64,000 bases of DNA from Chiridota heheva (GCA_020152595.1 JAIGNY010004302.1:339501-403500); one strand, 5' to 3'; positions 11,901 to 22,480 are shown, counted from the stretch's first letter. The notes: a model not told the origin generated them from the letters alone. Translations and numbers: made by a program.

Positions 11901-14900
11901 TGAAAAACCTAAACAAAATCAAAGACTCACAGACTTAGTAAAGAACTTAACAATGATGACTTTTTCATTTTGAATTGAATCAGAGCTAAAAACTGTAGCA
12001 ACCTAATTATACTCATGCAAACCACTTTACTGCTTAACAACATTGTGAAAAGCTATAATGCTGAATCGACTTCAATCTGTAAGACCTCATGTAATATGAG
12101 AATACACTGACACATAGAGAAAATGAAAGAAAGTCAAAGCATCACTGCCAGTTAGGAACTAAAATGCAGATGAAATGAAGGGCTACAAATATATATTTTT
12201 TTAAGGAGCACTTGGGCAAATTTTCTCCAGAAGTGATCGCAATGATCATTAGTATTAGTGGGGTGAAGAGCAAGTAAGGGGTTACCTCCGTGGTATCGAC
12301 CTTTTCGAATCTGAATCAGCAAAATTCAGAAAACTAATTTGAATAATGTACTGAGGGATTCGTGCCTGTCAAATCCACACATGGGTGTGGGACCTTGCGT
12401 ACTTTCAAAAGCTAATCAAACGTGCATTAGACGCAAAAGTAATATGCATGTGCATTAGATGCAAAAGTAGTATGCATGTGCATTAGACGCAAAAGTAGTA
12501 TGCATGTGCATTAGATGCAAAAGTAATATGCATGTGCATTAGATGCAAAAGTAATATGCATGTGCATTAGATGCAAAAGTAATATGCATGTGCATTAGAC
12601 GCAAAAGTAGTATGCATGTGCATTGGACACAAAAGTAATATGCATGTGCATTAGACGCAAAAGTAACATGCATGTGCATTAGATGCAAAAGTAGTATGCA
12701 TGTGTGCATTAGACGCAAAAGTAGTATGCATGGGCATTGTTGTTCGCAACTTTTGTAGTAACTGCAGCTGGTTGGTTAGGTATCAAATGGAAAATTCCAC
12801 CAGCATTTGATTCGTTGAAGTACTAAAGAAATCATGTGCAGCTAAATTGGGTTTGAAAAGGCTTATAGAGGTGGCTTGACCTTAACAGTTTATTTTGACT
12901 TCTCTTACAGGTGTGGGTTCAGATGGATTACAGCACTCTGCTCCTGGGATGCAGTTGTTTTCTTGTCTGGTTTGGTGTTCTTAGATATCTGGGCTTTTTT
13001 AGCAAGTACAATGTAAGTTAAAAGGAATATTCCCATGGTTTTTTGTAAAATTTTATTTAAGAGAGCATACTTATAGAGCCGATTTGGTACGAAAATCAGG
13101 TTGTTATTATATTCTGTTCAGGAGATATGGATTTTTAAAGATTTCCTAATTGCATTTTAAAGTTTTTGTACAGTATGATGAATTCTTGTTTGATGATGTC
13201 ATAGAGACAATTTCATTGCAAATATTTTAGAGCCAATTTGGTACAAAAATCAGGTTGTTATCGTATTCTGTTCAGGAGATATGGATTTTTAAAGATTTCC
13301 CAATTGCATTTTAATGTTTTTGTACATGTTTGATGAATTCGTGTTTGGTGATGTCATAGAGTCAAATCCATTGCAAATATTTTAGAGCCAATTTGGTACA
13401 AAAATTAGGTTGTTATCATATTCTGTTCAGGAGATATGGATTTTAAAGATTTCCCAATTGCATTTTAATGTTTTTGTACATGTATGATGAATTCATGTTT
13501 GATGATGTCATAGAGTCAATTCCATTGCAAATATTTTAGAGCCAATTTGGTACAAAAATTAGGTTGTTATTATATTCTGTTCAGAAGATATGGTTTTTTA
13601 AAGATTTCCTAATTGCATTTTAATGTTTTTGTACATGTATGATGAATTCGTGTTTGATGATGTCATAGAGACAATTCCATTGCAAATGTGTATGTATTTT
13701 TTAGAATGTTAATTGGTTGTTTCTGTAAAATTAGAAACAATTTTCCAAAAGTTGTTGAAGTAGGGTATACAGTATTTGGCAATGTATATAAATAGATAAC
13801 TTTCATCAACTTATTTTTCTAGCAGGTTTTACTAATAAAAAAAAGATGATAGATTTTAATGAAATACAGCCTTTTTTACATACATTTTTGTGAACCTTAC
13901 AATTTGAATATCTTCTGGAGAATGTGATTTTTTGCTAAATTGTTTCTAAAATTTATGGTGTCATACTGAGCCTTTTTTCTATTCGTTTATTGGCATTTTT
14001 TGTGAACCTTACAATTTGAATATCTTCTGGTAGGAATAACATATCAACATGATTTTTGTACTAAATTGTTTCTAAAATTGTTCTCTTTCTTATGGATGGG
14101 TATGAAAAAACATGGGAATATTTCTTTAATTAGAGTTCAAATCCTTCTTGGTCAAGGAGCCAAAGCATAAGCCTGGCAAGCTAGAGGTCCTAGGTTCTAT
14201 AGGTGGTGGGTCCTGGGTTCTATAGGCGGTGGGTCATCATTTACCAGTGCTTCACAACTGGTTTACTAAATGGCCATGGACATCTCTATATAACAATGGA
14301 AAGAAGCTTTAGGTTAAAGGTTTCTCCATATCCATCATTTTAATTCATAATGTGTGAATCCTCTCAGCTATTGGAATGAAAGATGCTGGACTATAGCTTT
14401 CAAGATACTGCTTTAAGGGGTTATTACCTAGTAATTTATCAGGTTATAAGACCTCTAGCAGTCATATAGCGGTCATAGCATTACATTGGCATACTAGAGA
14501 TCCAAATTTCAATCCACAGTGGGTCTTCATTTACCAGTGCTCCACAACTGGTTTATCAAACAGCCGTGGACACATAGAACCTTAATTGTTGAGAAAGGAA
14601 TGTAAAATACCTATTTACCTATTTTGACCATAAGTTTCCCTGCCAACATACCAACCATGTTCATGACATGTCATGTGCATTGACACCTACTGGTTTTGTG
14701 AAATGTTTGACTTCAGATATTTACAGTTTTTCCTCTGGGGTCAGAGGTTATTGAACAGTACAGTTTTGCCCCAGGGGTCAGAGGGTTTTGGGGCAGCACA
14801 TTTTTGCCAGTGGAGGTCAAGAGGGTTTTGGGAAGCACATTTTTGCCTGTGGAGGTCAGAGGGTTTTTGGGCAGCACATTGTTGCCTGTGGAGGTCAGAG

Positions 14901-17900
14901 GGTTTTTGGACAACACTTTTTTGCCTGTGGAGGTCAGAGGGTTTTGGGCAGCACATTTTTGCCTGTGGAGGTCAGAGGGTTTTTGGGAAGCACATTTTTG
15001 CCTGTGGAGGTCAGAGGGTTTTTGGGCAGCACATTTTTGCCTGTAGAGATGAGAGGGTTTTTGGGAAGTACATTTTTTGCCCTGAGTCTCAAGGATATTT
15101 ACAAACACGTTTCATGCTTGTGATGATACTGAAAGCCTTTGATACAAATTAATTGTGACTATCTTTATGACTTCTTTTCTGAACGATCGGGTATCAATAC
15201 TTAGACCTGTGTTATTTTTAAATTCCCTTGACTTAGCAAAGGAGATACCCTCACAAGAACAACCTTTTATGATCGGAGTCTTGTTTACAACATTCGTTCA
15301 TCATGGGATATTGTATAATATAAATTAAGGGGGGTGTCTCCTGTCCAATCACATTGCAGAAAACAATTTGTATATGTGCATCAACACGATTTTTTTTTTT
15401 GCAGATTTTAATTTTAACTTTAAAGAAGGCCATGCCCAACGTCCTGCGGTTCATAGTCTGTGCAGGCATCATCTATCTGGCATATGGGTTCCTTGGATGG
15501 ATTGTGTTGGGTCCTTATCATGAAAAGGTACGCAAACTACTTTTATTTTATTTCAGCAATTTCTTGTTTCCCAACCTGAAAAAAAAGGCCATGGTTCTGG
15601 CGGTTACAACCGCTGGAAAAACTGGAATACGTGGGAAGAAATATTTTTTTTCAGAAAAATATTTCATTAAAAATAATGAATTACATATATTTATCTTTTT
15701 GTTGATTTCTTGAGTAAGCAACAGTATGTGGTAAAAAGTTAGAGTCTGGACCACACCCGATACACTGTTTTAAGAACATCCCCCACGTAATTGTGCAATG
15801 AATAGTACATTAAGTCGAGAAAGTGGGAACGTGTGGTAAAATGTGAATATATAAAAATGTATTTACTTCATTAGCATTATGTCTGTCATGATTTTTGACA
15901 CCTTTATTTAAAACTGTGGTAAATTGTATAAATAATTCCACCTCTGCTTATTACATTTTCGAGCGATAAGGGTATGTTCAGGGATTATGATAACAGACAA
16001 TGAAATTATGGTTATGTGTTGCCTCTGTGTGTGGTGCACAAGATACAGTTAACATACAGTATGTGAGCAGTTTACAAAAATGTGTGATGAATAATAATAA
16101 CTACACATACATAAAAGAATAGTATAATACTAATGAAGTAAATACATTTTTATATACCCACACTTTACCACACATGTCCCCACTTTCTCTATTTAATGTA
16201 CTATTCTGAAGAATAATAAGTACACATACATCAAATAATGTTTATATTTTTTTTGGTTGTGTTAAATTTTGAGTTTCAATCACAAAGTAAAGTCAAGAAC
16301 CAAATTGTTCTAACTGATATTAAAGTTTGGAGGTTCACCTGTATCCCACACATCACCACTAGACAGTGTGGGAAGAATTTAGGGGGAGAGAGAGCGAAGC
16401 TATTGTAACTCCCCTACACCTCAAATGTTGGTCCAAACGCCCCTTACTGGTTAATACTGGTAGCATCCATGATAAACTGTGGAAGGGCATTCCATCCAGA
16501 CACAACTCAGATTGACAAATAATGTGTCTGTATATTCAGTCTTGTATTCTTGAACAAATTTTCATAGAGTGACCTCTGGTGAATAAAATGTCACTGAAAT
16601 CAAACCAGATTTGAGTGTTGACTCTCATAACATTTCAAAATCTTGAAACTTCTATTAAATCTCCTCACATTCTTCTGGAAAATAGTGTTGTGAGTTTTAG
16701 AGCACAAAGCCTTTCTTCATAAAGTCAAATGCTGTAAAGCAGTAATCATCCTAGCAAATCTCCTCTGGACTTTCTGAATTAAATTAAAGTCAGCTTTTAA
16801 GTATGGGTTCCAAACTTGAATAGCGAATTCCAAATGGGGTCGAACAAGAGATTTGTAAAGCTTTAACACTAACTCAGGAGATGATATGTAACAAATGTAA
16901 AATCACTTAAGAATATATGATTGTACAGTTTCTTTTATTAATAATTTTTCTATTAGTACCTAAGATTAAAGTACCAAATGAATATGCATGGTAGAAATTT
17001 ATTTCCCAAGTTCTATGTCTTCATCAACCATTTGTATGTTAAACGAAATACAAAAAATTCCCTGCCCCTTTTCCTAAACCCCTCTTTAACATCAAACCGC
17101 TAATCGCTTCCCTTGTTTGTGACCGCTGGCAAATCTAATGGAACTCCCAAATTGATAACAAACTCCACGTCATCCAGCTCACCATTCCGATCAAACCCAC
17201 TATCAACAACCTTTTTCGAATCGACAACATTCATATTACCTGTCTTAGAATAGGTCACACCCACCTCACTCACTCCACTTTCTTATTGGCTCCCCCAAAC
17301 CCCTCTGCAACAATTGCCATTGCACCCTCACAATCCATCACATTGTTTTTGCTTGCCCCCTGTACAACCTTCCCAGACCTTTCCTCGCTCCCCACAACTC
17401 AATTGCTGAGTTCTTCCGGATAAAATTATCTTTTCTTTAACATGCTTCCCTACAACCATATTCAGTTCTCCTCTTCCACCCCCTCTTTCTACTTTGTTTT
17501 TGTTTCACCCATGCACCTCCTCTCTCGATCACAGCTTTCTGACTTTTTGTTCTTGAATTTTTCTCATTCTCCCCCTGTTTCCTTTCCTTCCTACCTTTAA
17601 AATTCTGACTTTTCAGGCACAATTTATCCTCATTGTTGTGATGTTGTTAAGCCCTCATCAAACAAACAAAAAATTGTCCACTTATCCATCTAATGTGACC
17701 AAGAAGTTTTGAATTTCAATCATACACTCAATCAAAATTTAGCAGGAGAAAACAGTCTTATGATTTTCAGTGACTGAAAGTAAGGACAGAAATGTAGAGA
17801 ATTGATTTTTTTTCTTTCACACATCACAACTTGTACATTTATTTGAAATTCTGCAAACTTTGATTATTCATAACTAAGAAACTTAGGGTGCGTTTGACAT

Positions 17901-20900
17901 AATATAAGATTGTTCCGTTCAGTCAAACTTCAAGCTCTTTCTGGTGAACATAAAACACATACCTTTTCATATATCTTCCAATATTTGTCAAAAATTTTTT
18001 ATGTTTAACGTAATTCTTTTCAGCAAGTGAAAGAAGAAATTAGCCAGAAATTTGCATCTGGCCGTGAAAATTTGTTTGAATTAAAAAATTCCAACAGGCG
18101 CAATTTGAAAAATTTTTTTGTATTAACGTAGCTATTTACTTATTGTTACTTGTGCAATATGTTGTCACCTTTTCAATAACGTTTACAAATGCTATCTTGC
18201 AGTTTCGCTCATTTTCAACATCCATGGAGTGCATGTATTCATTGGTGAACGGAGACGATATGTTCGCAACATTCCAGGAGATGCCTAAAGAGCGGACGAT
18301 GGTTTGGATATTCAGTAAAATCTACCTGTATAGTTTTATCAGCCTGTTTATTTACGTGGTGCTGAGTTTGTTCATTGCTGTCATTATGGACACGTACGAA
18401 ACAGTTAAGGTGAGTAGTGGAGGCACATTTTTGCAGATTATGGTGAGAATAATTTGTGGAAGGGCTGACAGGAGCACTTGGGTGACAAAGTAAATGCAGG
18501 TGGGGATAAAGTCACAAAAAGGAATTTGGCTATAAAGGTGTGGGAGGGGAAAAATCAAGCTGAGATACAAAAAATCAACTTACAAAGATCAATTTCTCCC
18601 TTGCCACCCCATATTCCCGCATATGTGGTTGAGCATACCTTTATGGCACAAAAGGAATGTTAATGCCTAAATAATTTTTAAACTATCCTGCATTAAAAAC
18701 GAGACCACTGTTATTTTACAAAGATATCCTCACGACTTCAATCCTAAACCCACCCAAACCCCTGTCAGTTATTTTTGTTACTATATGTCAAAATTAAGCA
18801 ATAGAGGGATTTCTTTACAAGACTCTGAACTCTGTTGAAAGCCATTTTGCAGGGTAGGGTGTCATTGCTTATTCATGCATCTTCATACAGCTCAGTTAAC
18901 ATCACACATACAACAAACAGCTAACATACCTACCAGTTCACCGATTTTACTGATTACAGTTTTTTGTTCGCTTCGATTTTACTTCATGTTTTCTTCAAGT
19001 TTTATATATTCACCGGAAATACAAAGAGTAACTTTACGTTAATGCTATCTGATTGTTTGTTATACTCAGACAAAGCCTATAACCTGATATAAATTGCTTG
19101 CTGCAAATCCTAGTGTACACTGTATGTTTAAAGCCATTGCCTCGTACAGCAGAAATCCACTTCGAACGTCAATCAGGATCAGATGGAAATCAAGAAAACA
19201 TCTTTTTCTTCCCTGTTACACGTCTACTAGTGCAACTAACAGCACAGCAAGAATACGGCATAATTAATATCTTACAAAACTAATCTTATATAACTAAATG
19301 CAAACATATGTAAATCTAATTGAGTGTACAGCAAATGACAGTGTTCCTGTCTTACAAAATGGTGATGTCAACAAAGTCATATGACCTCATGACGTCAGCT
19401 AAAACACCCTTATAGGTGATGACATCATTTAAAAATTCCTGTAAATTAGGTACCAGACTTGCAAGTGATTGGGAGATGGTAGCTTTTACCATGTATAGTA
19501 TGTGGGGAGAATTTATTGTTCTCAATTATTTACAAAGTGAAAGCAGCAGTTAATGATGTTGCATATTTTCCCTTTTGAACATCAATTTTAAAATTCTAAA
19601 AGATAAGTTTTGTTTTCATTTTTCTTCCAGGGTTTTGGTAGAAAGGGTTATGTGGAGGGAGGTGAACTAAAGATTTTCATCTCAAAGTGTTTGGATAGAG
19701 CGGACTCGGGTCACTACAGAACTCGAGCAAATGAGAGATGGAAAAATATACGAAAATATGTTAGGAGATTTAGTTCTTTTGAAAGGTTAGTATCACTAGT
19801 AGATGAATTCTGAAGTCTGTGTGTTGTGTTAACACTAGGCCAATACTATCAAACTGTTGAATGGGTTTTGTTAACACTAGGCTGATACTATCAAGCTGTT
19901 GAATGGGTTTTGTTGACACTAGGCTGATACTATCAAGCTGTTGAATAGGTTGTGTTACCACTGGGCTAATACTATCAAGCTGTTGAATGGGTTTTGTTAA
20001 CAATAGGCTGATAATATGAAGCTGCTGAATGGGTTTATTAACACTAGGCTGATACTATAAAGCTGTTGAATAGGTTGAGTTAACACTAGGCTGATACTAA
20101 CAAGCTGTTCAATGGGTCATGTTAACACTAGGCTTATACTATCAAGATATCTAGTTTGGTATTAAACCTGGTGGTCAAGTTGTTATTTCCAGTACTGACA
20201 AAAAAATCCCTTGATATCAAGTAAATTAAAAATGTCAGAGCAAATGCAGAGGTGTGTCTTGTAATTAAGGTTATTGTCAGTAGGAGAGGACTACTGAGGT
20301 TAGTGTGTTGTGTAAACACTAGGCTAATACTATCAAGCTCTTCTATTTGTTGTGTTAACACTAGGCTAATACTATCAAAGTTTCTAGGGAGGTATGTTAG
20401 TGGTTAAGTAATTACATTCTTTAGTTTTCAGTGCTTGCATTTGTTTTTACTCCAGGTATTAAGTGACTCAGGTAGAAAGAAAACATAATGAGAGAATAAA
20501 TGAACTAGAGGTATTTGTTGTACTGTTAAACAAATTTGACACATGAAAAAATTTGAAGAAAGATTACAAATCTGAGAAGAAAAAGAAGTGAAAAGTTCTA
20601 AGAAAAAAATTGAAATGAAGTTCAGTACATCATTTTGCACAAAACATCCACACCTGATAAGGAAAGGCTCACAATTTTAACTGCCCAGACGTGGCCAGTG
20701 AAGTCATGCTTCAGTTTACATATAAGTGCATAGTACTGTATATATGCACTGAAGCATGACATCACTGGACATGTCTGGGCAGTTGGAATTGTGAGCCTAT
20801 TAGTTACATGCTATTGGTAAAATTGACTGTTCCAAAACAGCTGTCATTGTGACTGATTTTGGTCCAAAATGTGTAGTTAAAGATGGCTCCATATTTATTA

Positions 20901-21250
20901 TTTGCAAAGATGATGTGTTAGGCAGTGGTCTCATCATATAAAAAAAAAAAAAATCAATTCTAAGCATCATTTATTTTTTCTTCAAAATCCCCCGAAAGGT
21001 GAAAAAGTTTGTGAATCCCTATTGACTGTAATGATAAGTAACTTCTTCAAGTAGAAACCATACTAGGCCGTATAGGTTGCTTTCATTTGATGTTTGTTTC
21101 ATTTTCTTTTTGTTGTTTCTTTTCAGGTCCCAGTCATCCGATTGTTTTGTCCATTGTGAGGTCAATAATGTGCATGCTTCCAACATTCCCCACGTAACCC
21201 TTACAGCTTGGGAAAAAATGCTACCAAGATTCATTTGTAGAATTAGTTGA
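2851..21250 (+). CDS. Mucolipin (TRPML) channel gene, C-terminal seven exons, 5' partial
   Basis: Joined exons 2851-2972, 11549-11698, 12911-13012, 15405-15527, 18203-18409, 19631-19785 and 21127-21250 keep one frame and give about 326 residues ending at TGA 21248-21250. They cover TM2, TM3, TM4, TM5, the pore with NGDDMF, TM6 and the cytosolic tail. Mucolipins are cation channels of late endosomes and lysosomes that release Ca2+ and other cations and respond to PI(3,5)P2. NGDDMF and the following YLYSFISLFIY stretch are close to vertebrate TRPML1-3, so the family call is firm; assignment to one paralogue is not possible. TM1 and the luminal domain were not found upstream and probably lie before base 1. 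All introns have GT-AG borders. The introns are swollen by tandem repeats and transposons, but no exon is damaged. Confidence 0.93.
3105..4640 (+). mobile_element. Modular head-array element, copy 1 (22-bp array between heads A and B)
   Basis: Head A (about 3110-3165) carries GTATCAGGCATGATT and CTCCGCCTTTATTATTG. A tandem array follows, then head B (about 4550-4640) with TATATCAGGCATAAATA and GACTCCGCCTT. The same order occurs inverted at 41250-41520, and head B recurs at 60360. No coding capacity is seen. The element sits in the mucolipin intron about 130 bases after the TM2 exon. Its class is uncertain; a non-autonomous Helitron-like element is one possibility. Confidence 0.6.
3250..4525. 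repeat. 22-bp minisatellite, about 57 units
   Basis: The unit contains ATGGCGGCCATGTGGGAC and is 22 bp long. Most units are identical; single-base variants (CCAAG, CCTTG, GCTGCC) recur, and one 1-bp insertion and two short deletions are visible. No unit creates a stop codon, so nearly all frames stay open and ORFs of 425-467 codons appear on both strands. These are not genes: the same repeat is translated in every frame and nothing else is attached. Confidence 0.95.
4641..8090. other. Intron sequence of mucolipin, no gene seen
   Basis: AT-rich intron DNA. About 4870-5065 belongs to a dispersed repeat that recurs in the same orientation at 58725-58885 (shared TAGTAGACTTACTACA and ACGGAATAAGA). 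A purine-rich run is at 7690-7760. The short ORFs here have no family resemblance, and no exon-like stretch with splice sites was found. Confidence 0.45.
8401..8922 (+). pseudogene. LINE ORF1 (gag-like, zinc-knuckle protein), remnant
   Basis: 173 codons from ATG 8401. Residues about 118-133 read LRCLKCQRYGHGKNSC, a CCHC zinc knuckle, followed by a second partly decayed one (IGNCGTFDHDSTSC). Upstream is an RNA-binding-like segment (GLVGTLPKVFILRSGDLLV) as in ORF1 of Jockey/I-type elements. ORF1 proteins bind the element RNA. The frame ends soon after the knuckles and no intact ORF2 follows, so it is a relic. Confidence 0.75.
10000..10440 (+). pseudogene. RNase H domain of LINE ORF2, frameshifted
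   Basis: Three overlapping frames carry successive pieces of one RNase H fold: SIYTDGSKDDNKTAAAA (first catalytic Asp), AETKANLLALNF (catalytic Glu), FAIFSDSKAVLTSL (catalytic Asp), then GILGNDRADAAIK (last Asp). At least two frame changes separate them, so the domain is dead. It would degrade the RNA strand of the cDNA hybrid in an intact element. Confidence 0.75.
11549..11698 (+). CDS. Mucolipin exon with TM3
   Basis: Acceptor CTTCTTTTCAG ends at 11548; donor GTAAGT starts at 11699. Fifty codons, phase 0 at both ends. It encodes the TM2-TM3 linker (KAMQFFKEKYDHNLSRSD) and TM3 with LWYVTIIVSDVGTITGSIFK, which follows the mucolipin pattern WY...SD..TI.G.I.K. Confidence 0.92.
11699..12421. 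other. Mucolipin intron, no gene seen
   Basis: AT-rich intron. Parts of 11995-12120 (AACAACATTGTGAAAAGC, CTTCAATCTGTAAGACC) resemble 7240-7380, so it contains another old dispersed repeat. Confidence 0.4.
12422..12735. repeat. 28-bp tandem array, about 11 units
   Basis: The unit is built from GTGCATTAGACGCAAAAGTA plus ATATGCAT. Units differ by C/T at the CpG (GACGC or GATGC), as expected from methylated-CpG decay, and by A/G in GTAATATG or GTAGTATG. It ends about 175 bases before the TM4 exon. Confidence 0.9.
12911..13012 (+). CDS. Mucolipin exon with TM4
   Basis: Acceptor CTCTTACAG ends at 12910; donor GTAAGT starts at 13013. Thirty-four codons, phase 0 both sides. VWVQMDYSTLLLGCSCFLVW is followed by FGVLRYLGFFSKYN: the TM4 helix and the start of the S4-S5 linker, matching the mucolipin LVW.GVLRYLG.F..YN pattern. 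Confidence 0.93.
13075..13690. repeat. ~154-bp tandem repeat, four diverged copies
   Basis: Copies begin with AGAGCC.ATTTGGTAC at 13075, 13229, 13384 and 13538, so the period is 154-155 bp. Each carries GTTCAGGAGATATGG and a GATGATGTCATAGAG block. Copies 2 to 4 are more alike than copy 1, indicating stepwise duplication. It starts 62 bases after the TM4 exon. Confidence 0.9.
14150..14600 (+). repeat. Two related SINE-like repeats
   Basis: About 14180-14300 and 14470-14580 share GTGGGTC.TCATTTACCAG, CACAACTGGTTTA and GCC.TGGACA. Each is preceded by a tRNA-like stretch (near 14185: CTAGAGGTCCTAGGTTC; near 14495: CTAGAGATCCAAATTTC) reminiscent of a B box. Probably two copies of a tRNA-derived SINE. 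Confidence 0.4.
14738..15083. repeat. 39-bp tandem array, about 8-9 units
   Basis: The unit contains GCACATTTTTGCCTGTGGAG followed by GTCAGAGGG and a T run. 39 bp is 13 codons, so several frames stay open and give ORFs of 71-159 codons on both strands; these are repeat artefacts. The T run varies between four and five, which shifts frames. Confidence 0.92.
15405..15527 (+). CDS. Mucolipin exon with TM5
   Basis: A T-tract acceptor ending GCAG at 15404; donor GTACGC starts at 15528. Forty-one codons, phase 0. ILILTLKKAMPNVLRF completes the S4-S5 linker (the ligand-gating region in the family), then TM5 with YLAYGFLGWIVLGPYHEK. The next exon continues directly with FRSFS, as in other mucolipins, so no exon is missing between TM5 and the pore. 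Confidence 0.95.
15800..16206. mobile_element. MITE with ~85-bp terminal inverted repeats
   Basis: GAATAGTACATTAA at 15800 is mirrored by the reverse complement ending at 16206. The arms (about 15800-15886 and 16120-16206) share GAGAAAGTGGG, GTGTGGTAAA and the block TATAAAAATGTATTTACTTC. No coding sequence lies between the arms. It sits in the intron before the pore exon. Confidence 0.8.
17060..17665 (+). mobile_element. 5'-truncated RNase H LINE copy with target-site duplication
   Basis: Covers the ORF2 tail (HTHLTH region and the CNNC knuckle, shifted in frame) to GCCCTCATCAAACAAAC. The ten-base repeat ACAAAAAATT flanks it at 17050-17059 and 17666-17675. Same family as the element at 8.1-11.1 kb; both lie in gene orientation in mucolipin introns. 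Confidence 0.8.
18203..18409 (+). CDS. Mucolipin exon with pore loop and TM6
   Basis: Acceptor CTATCTTGCAG ends at 18202; donor GTGAGT starts at 18410. Sixty-nine codons, phase 0. Residues 15-22 read LVNGDDMF: the selectivity filter with the acidic pair that in family members faces the lumen and gives pH sensitivity. TM6 is YLYSFISLFIYVVLSLFIAV and ends in MDTYETVK. This exon is the strongest evidence for TRPML. Confidence 0.97.
18410..19630. other. Mucolipin intron, no gene seen
   Basis: Reading past the donor into the intron gives a short spurious tail. 19320-19460 contains two TGACGTCA/GATGTCA-like sites amid AT-rich DNA. No exon or clear transposon recognised. Confidence 0.4.
19631..19785 (+). 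CDS. Mucolipin exon, start of cytosolic C-terminal tail
   Basis: Acceptor TTTCTTCCAG ends at 19630; donor GTTAGT starts at 19786. 51 codons plus two bases. GGELKIFISKCLDRADSGHY aligns with the family's E.EL..FI..C.D...SG.(F/Y)R block after TM6; the following RWKNIRKYVRRFSSF is basic and lineage-specific. The split codon AG|G is completed by the first base of the next exon. Confidence 0.9.
19828..20380. repeat. 42-bp tandem array, about 7 units plus outliers
   Basis: The unit contains GTTAACACTAGGCTGATACT and ATCAAGCTGTTGAATGGG. The main block is 19828-20150; two further units occur at about 20310-20380 after an unrelated 160 bases. It starts 43 bases past the exon and gives the minus-strand repeat ORFs (PIQQLDSISLV). 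Confidence 0.9.
20665..20798. mobile_element. 134-bp hairpin MITE
   Basis: Arms of 51 bases (20665-20715 and 20748-20798) are inverted repeats with only a few mismatches, beginning AGGCTCACAATT. The 32-base loop extends the stem with AGTGCATA/TATGCACT. Transcribed in the mucolipin intron it would form a long hairpin. Confidence 0.85.
21127..21250 (+). CDS. Mucolipin terminal exon
   Basis: Acceptor TTTCTTTTCAG ends at 21126. The first base completes the codon begun in the previous exon; forty codons then run to TGA 21248-21250. The tail (SQSSDCFVHCEV, ending LPRFICRIS) has cysteines but no CCCC palmitoylation cluster and no ExxLL-type dileucine as in vertebrate TRPML1, so sorting signals differ or lie elsewhere. 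An AATAAA at 21546-21551 could serve as poly(A) signal, but it lies in an AAT microsatellite. Confidence 0.85.
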
Positions 21251-21454
21251 GTGGCCAGATTTGTTTATTTTGTAGTATAAAGTGTTGAAAACAAACAATA
21301 CTGAAGAAACTACGACAATATTTTATTTAGTTCAGAAAACATTTTATTTTATAGATGTAACAAATCTGAAAATGAAAAGGACTAGTGTGGAAGTATACTG
21401 TAGAAGATTTTTTTCATTTCATTTATTTGTTTCTTCACAACATTCAAAACAAAT

Positions 21455-21508
21455 AATGATAATGATAATAATAATACTACAACTTATAATAATAGTAATA
21501 CTAATAAC

Positions 21509-21539
<31 letters not shown>

Positions 21540-21575
21540 AATGATAATAAAAACCAATAATAATAATGCTAATGA
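21455..21575. repeat. AAT-rich microsatellite
   Basis: Interrupted (AAT)n/(GATAAT)n tract just downstream of the mucolipin stop codon, probably in its 3' UTR or flank. Produces a poly-Leu/Ile minus-strand ORF that is not a gene. Confidence 0.85.
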
Positions 21576-22480
21576 GATAATATGATAATCTATTGTACAT
21601 ATAACAAAGTTGTGAAAGGAAGAATGAAAACAAAATAAGAAAAAAACCAGCATGGCCCATAAACACCTCTAATACCAGTAGGGCACTCCCTCAAAGTAAT
21701 GAGATAATATGACTTAATCTACTTAGAGTATATACATAGTTGTATCTAAGCAAGAATAGAGAGAAAACAAAATAAGAAACAAAAAACGACCCCTACCCAT
21801 AACCACCCCACCTCTAATACCACCCACCAACCGTGGATAAGAAATATAATATTTGAATTGTCCACTGAAAATACCCCCTCCCCCAACATATTAATACATA
21901 AAAATCAATACGTTTGGTAAAGTATGTCTTAAGATGTTTACGGAGTAGTATAACTGTTTTTGATGCTTTAATCCAAGAGGTAATGAATTCCAAAGGTTAA
22001 TTGCCCGATTTCTTAGACTACTTTATACGGTATTATTACGACAAGGAAAGGAATGTATGTTATTGTACTGTCTTGTGTTATACGAGTGTATTTGATTGTT
22101 TACAGCAAAGAACGAATCAAAATAATTGGGTAAGCTACCATGCATACATTTAAAGGTGAAAATAGCAATGTTAGTGCTTATAAGATCTGGCAGTTTTAAC
22201 AGATTAAGGGAAGAAAATAAAGAACTTGTGTGTTCATAAATATCAGAATTGTTAATGTGACGAATTGCACATTTTTAAGGACTATTAATTTATTTAATTA
22301 GCGCCCTTATCTACTTTTTTTGAAGAAATGTTAATTTATTTCAAAGAAAATTATTGGATTTTGTTTTTGTCATCAGAATTTCTTCAGGTTGTAAATTATA
22401 ATTAGTGTGATAGATTCTGTTTTACGAATTTCGTTACATATTGTGTTTAGCTAAAGAAAATCTCAGAAAAATTGGAACAG
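21576..22480. other. 3' flank of mucolipin, no gene seen
   Basis: AT-rich DNA. The stretch GAGATAATATGA occurs at about 21574-21585 and again at 21700-21711 with similar following sequence (ACAAAATAAGAAA), a weak local duplication. No exon recognised. Confidence 0.4.

Noticed and set aside
14673-15152. 159-codon ORF with GFWAAHFCLWRSE repeats
   Set aside because: 39-bp tandem repeat inside a mucolipin intron; equivalent ORFs on both strands.
18143-18493. 116-codon ORF as one exon
   Set aside because: Only 18203-18409 is coding; both ends read through splice sites into introns.
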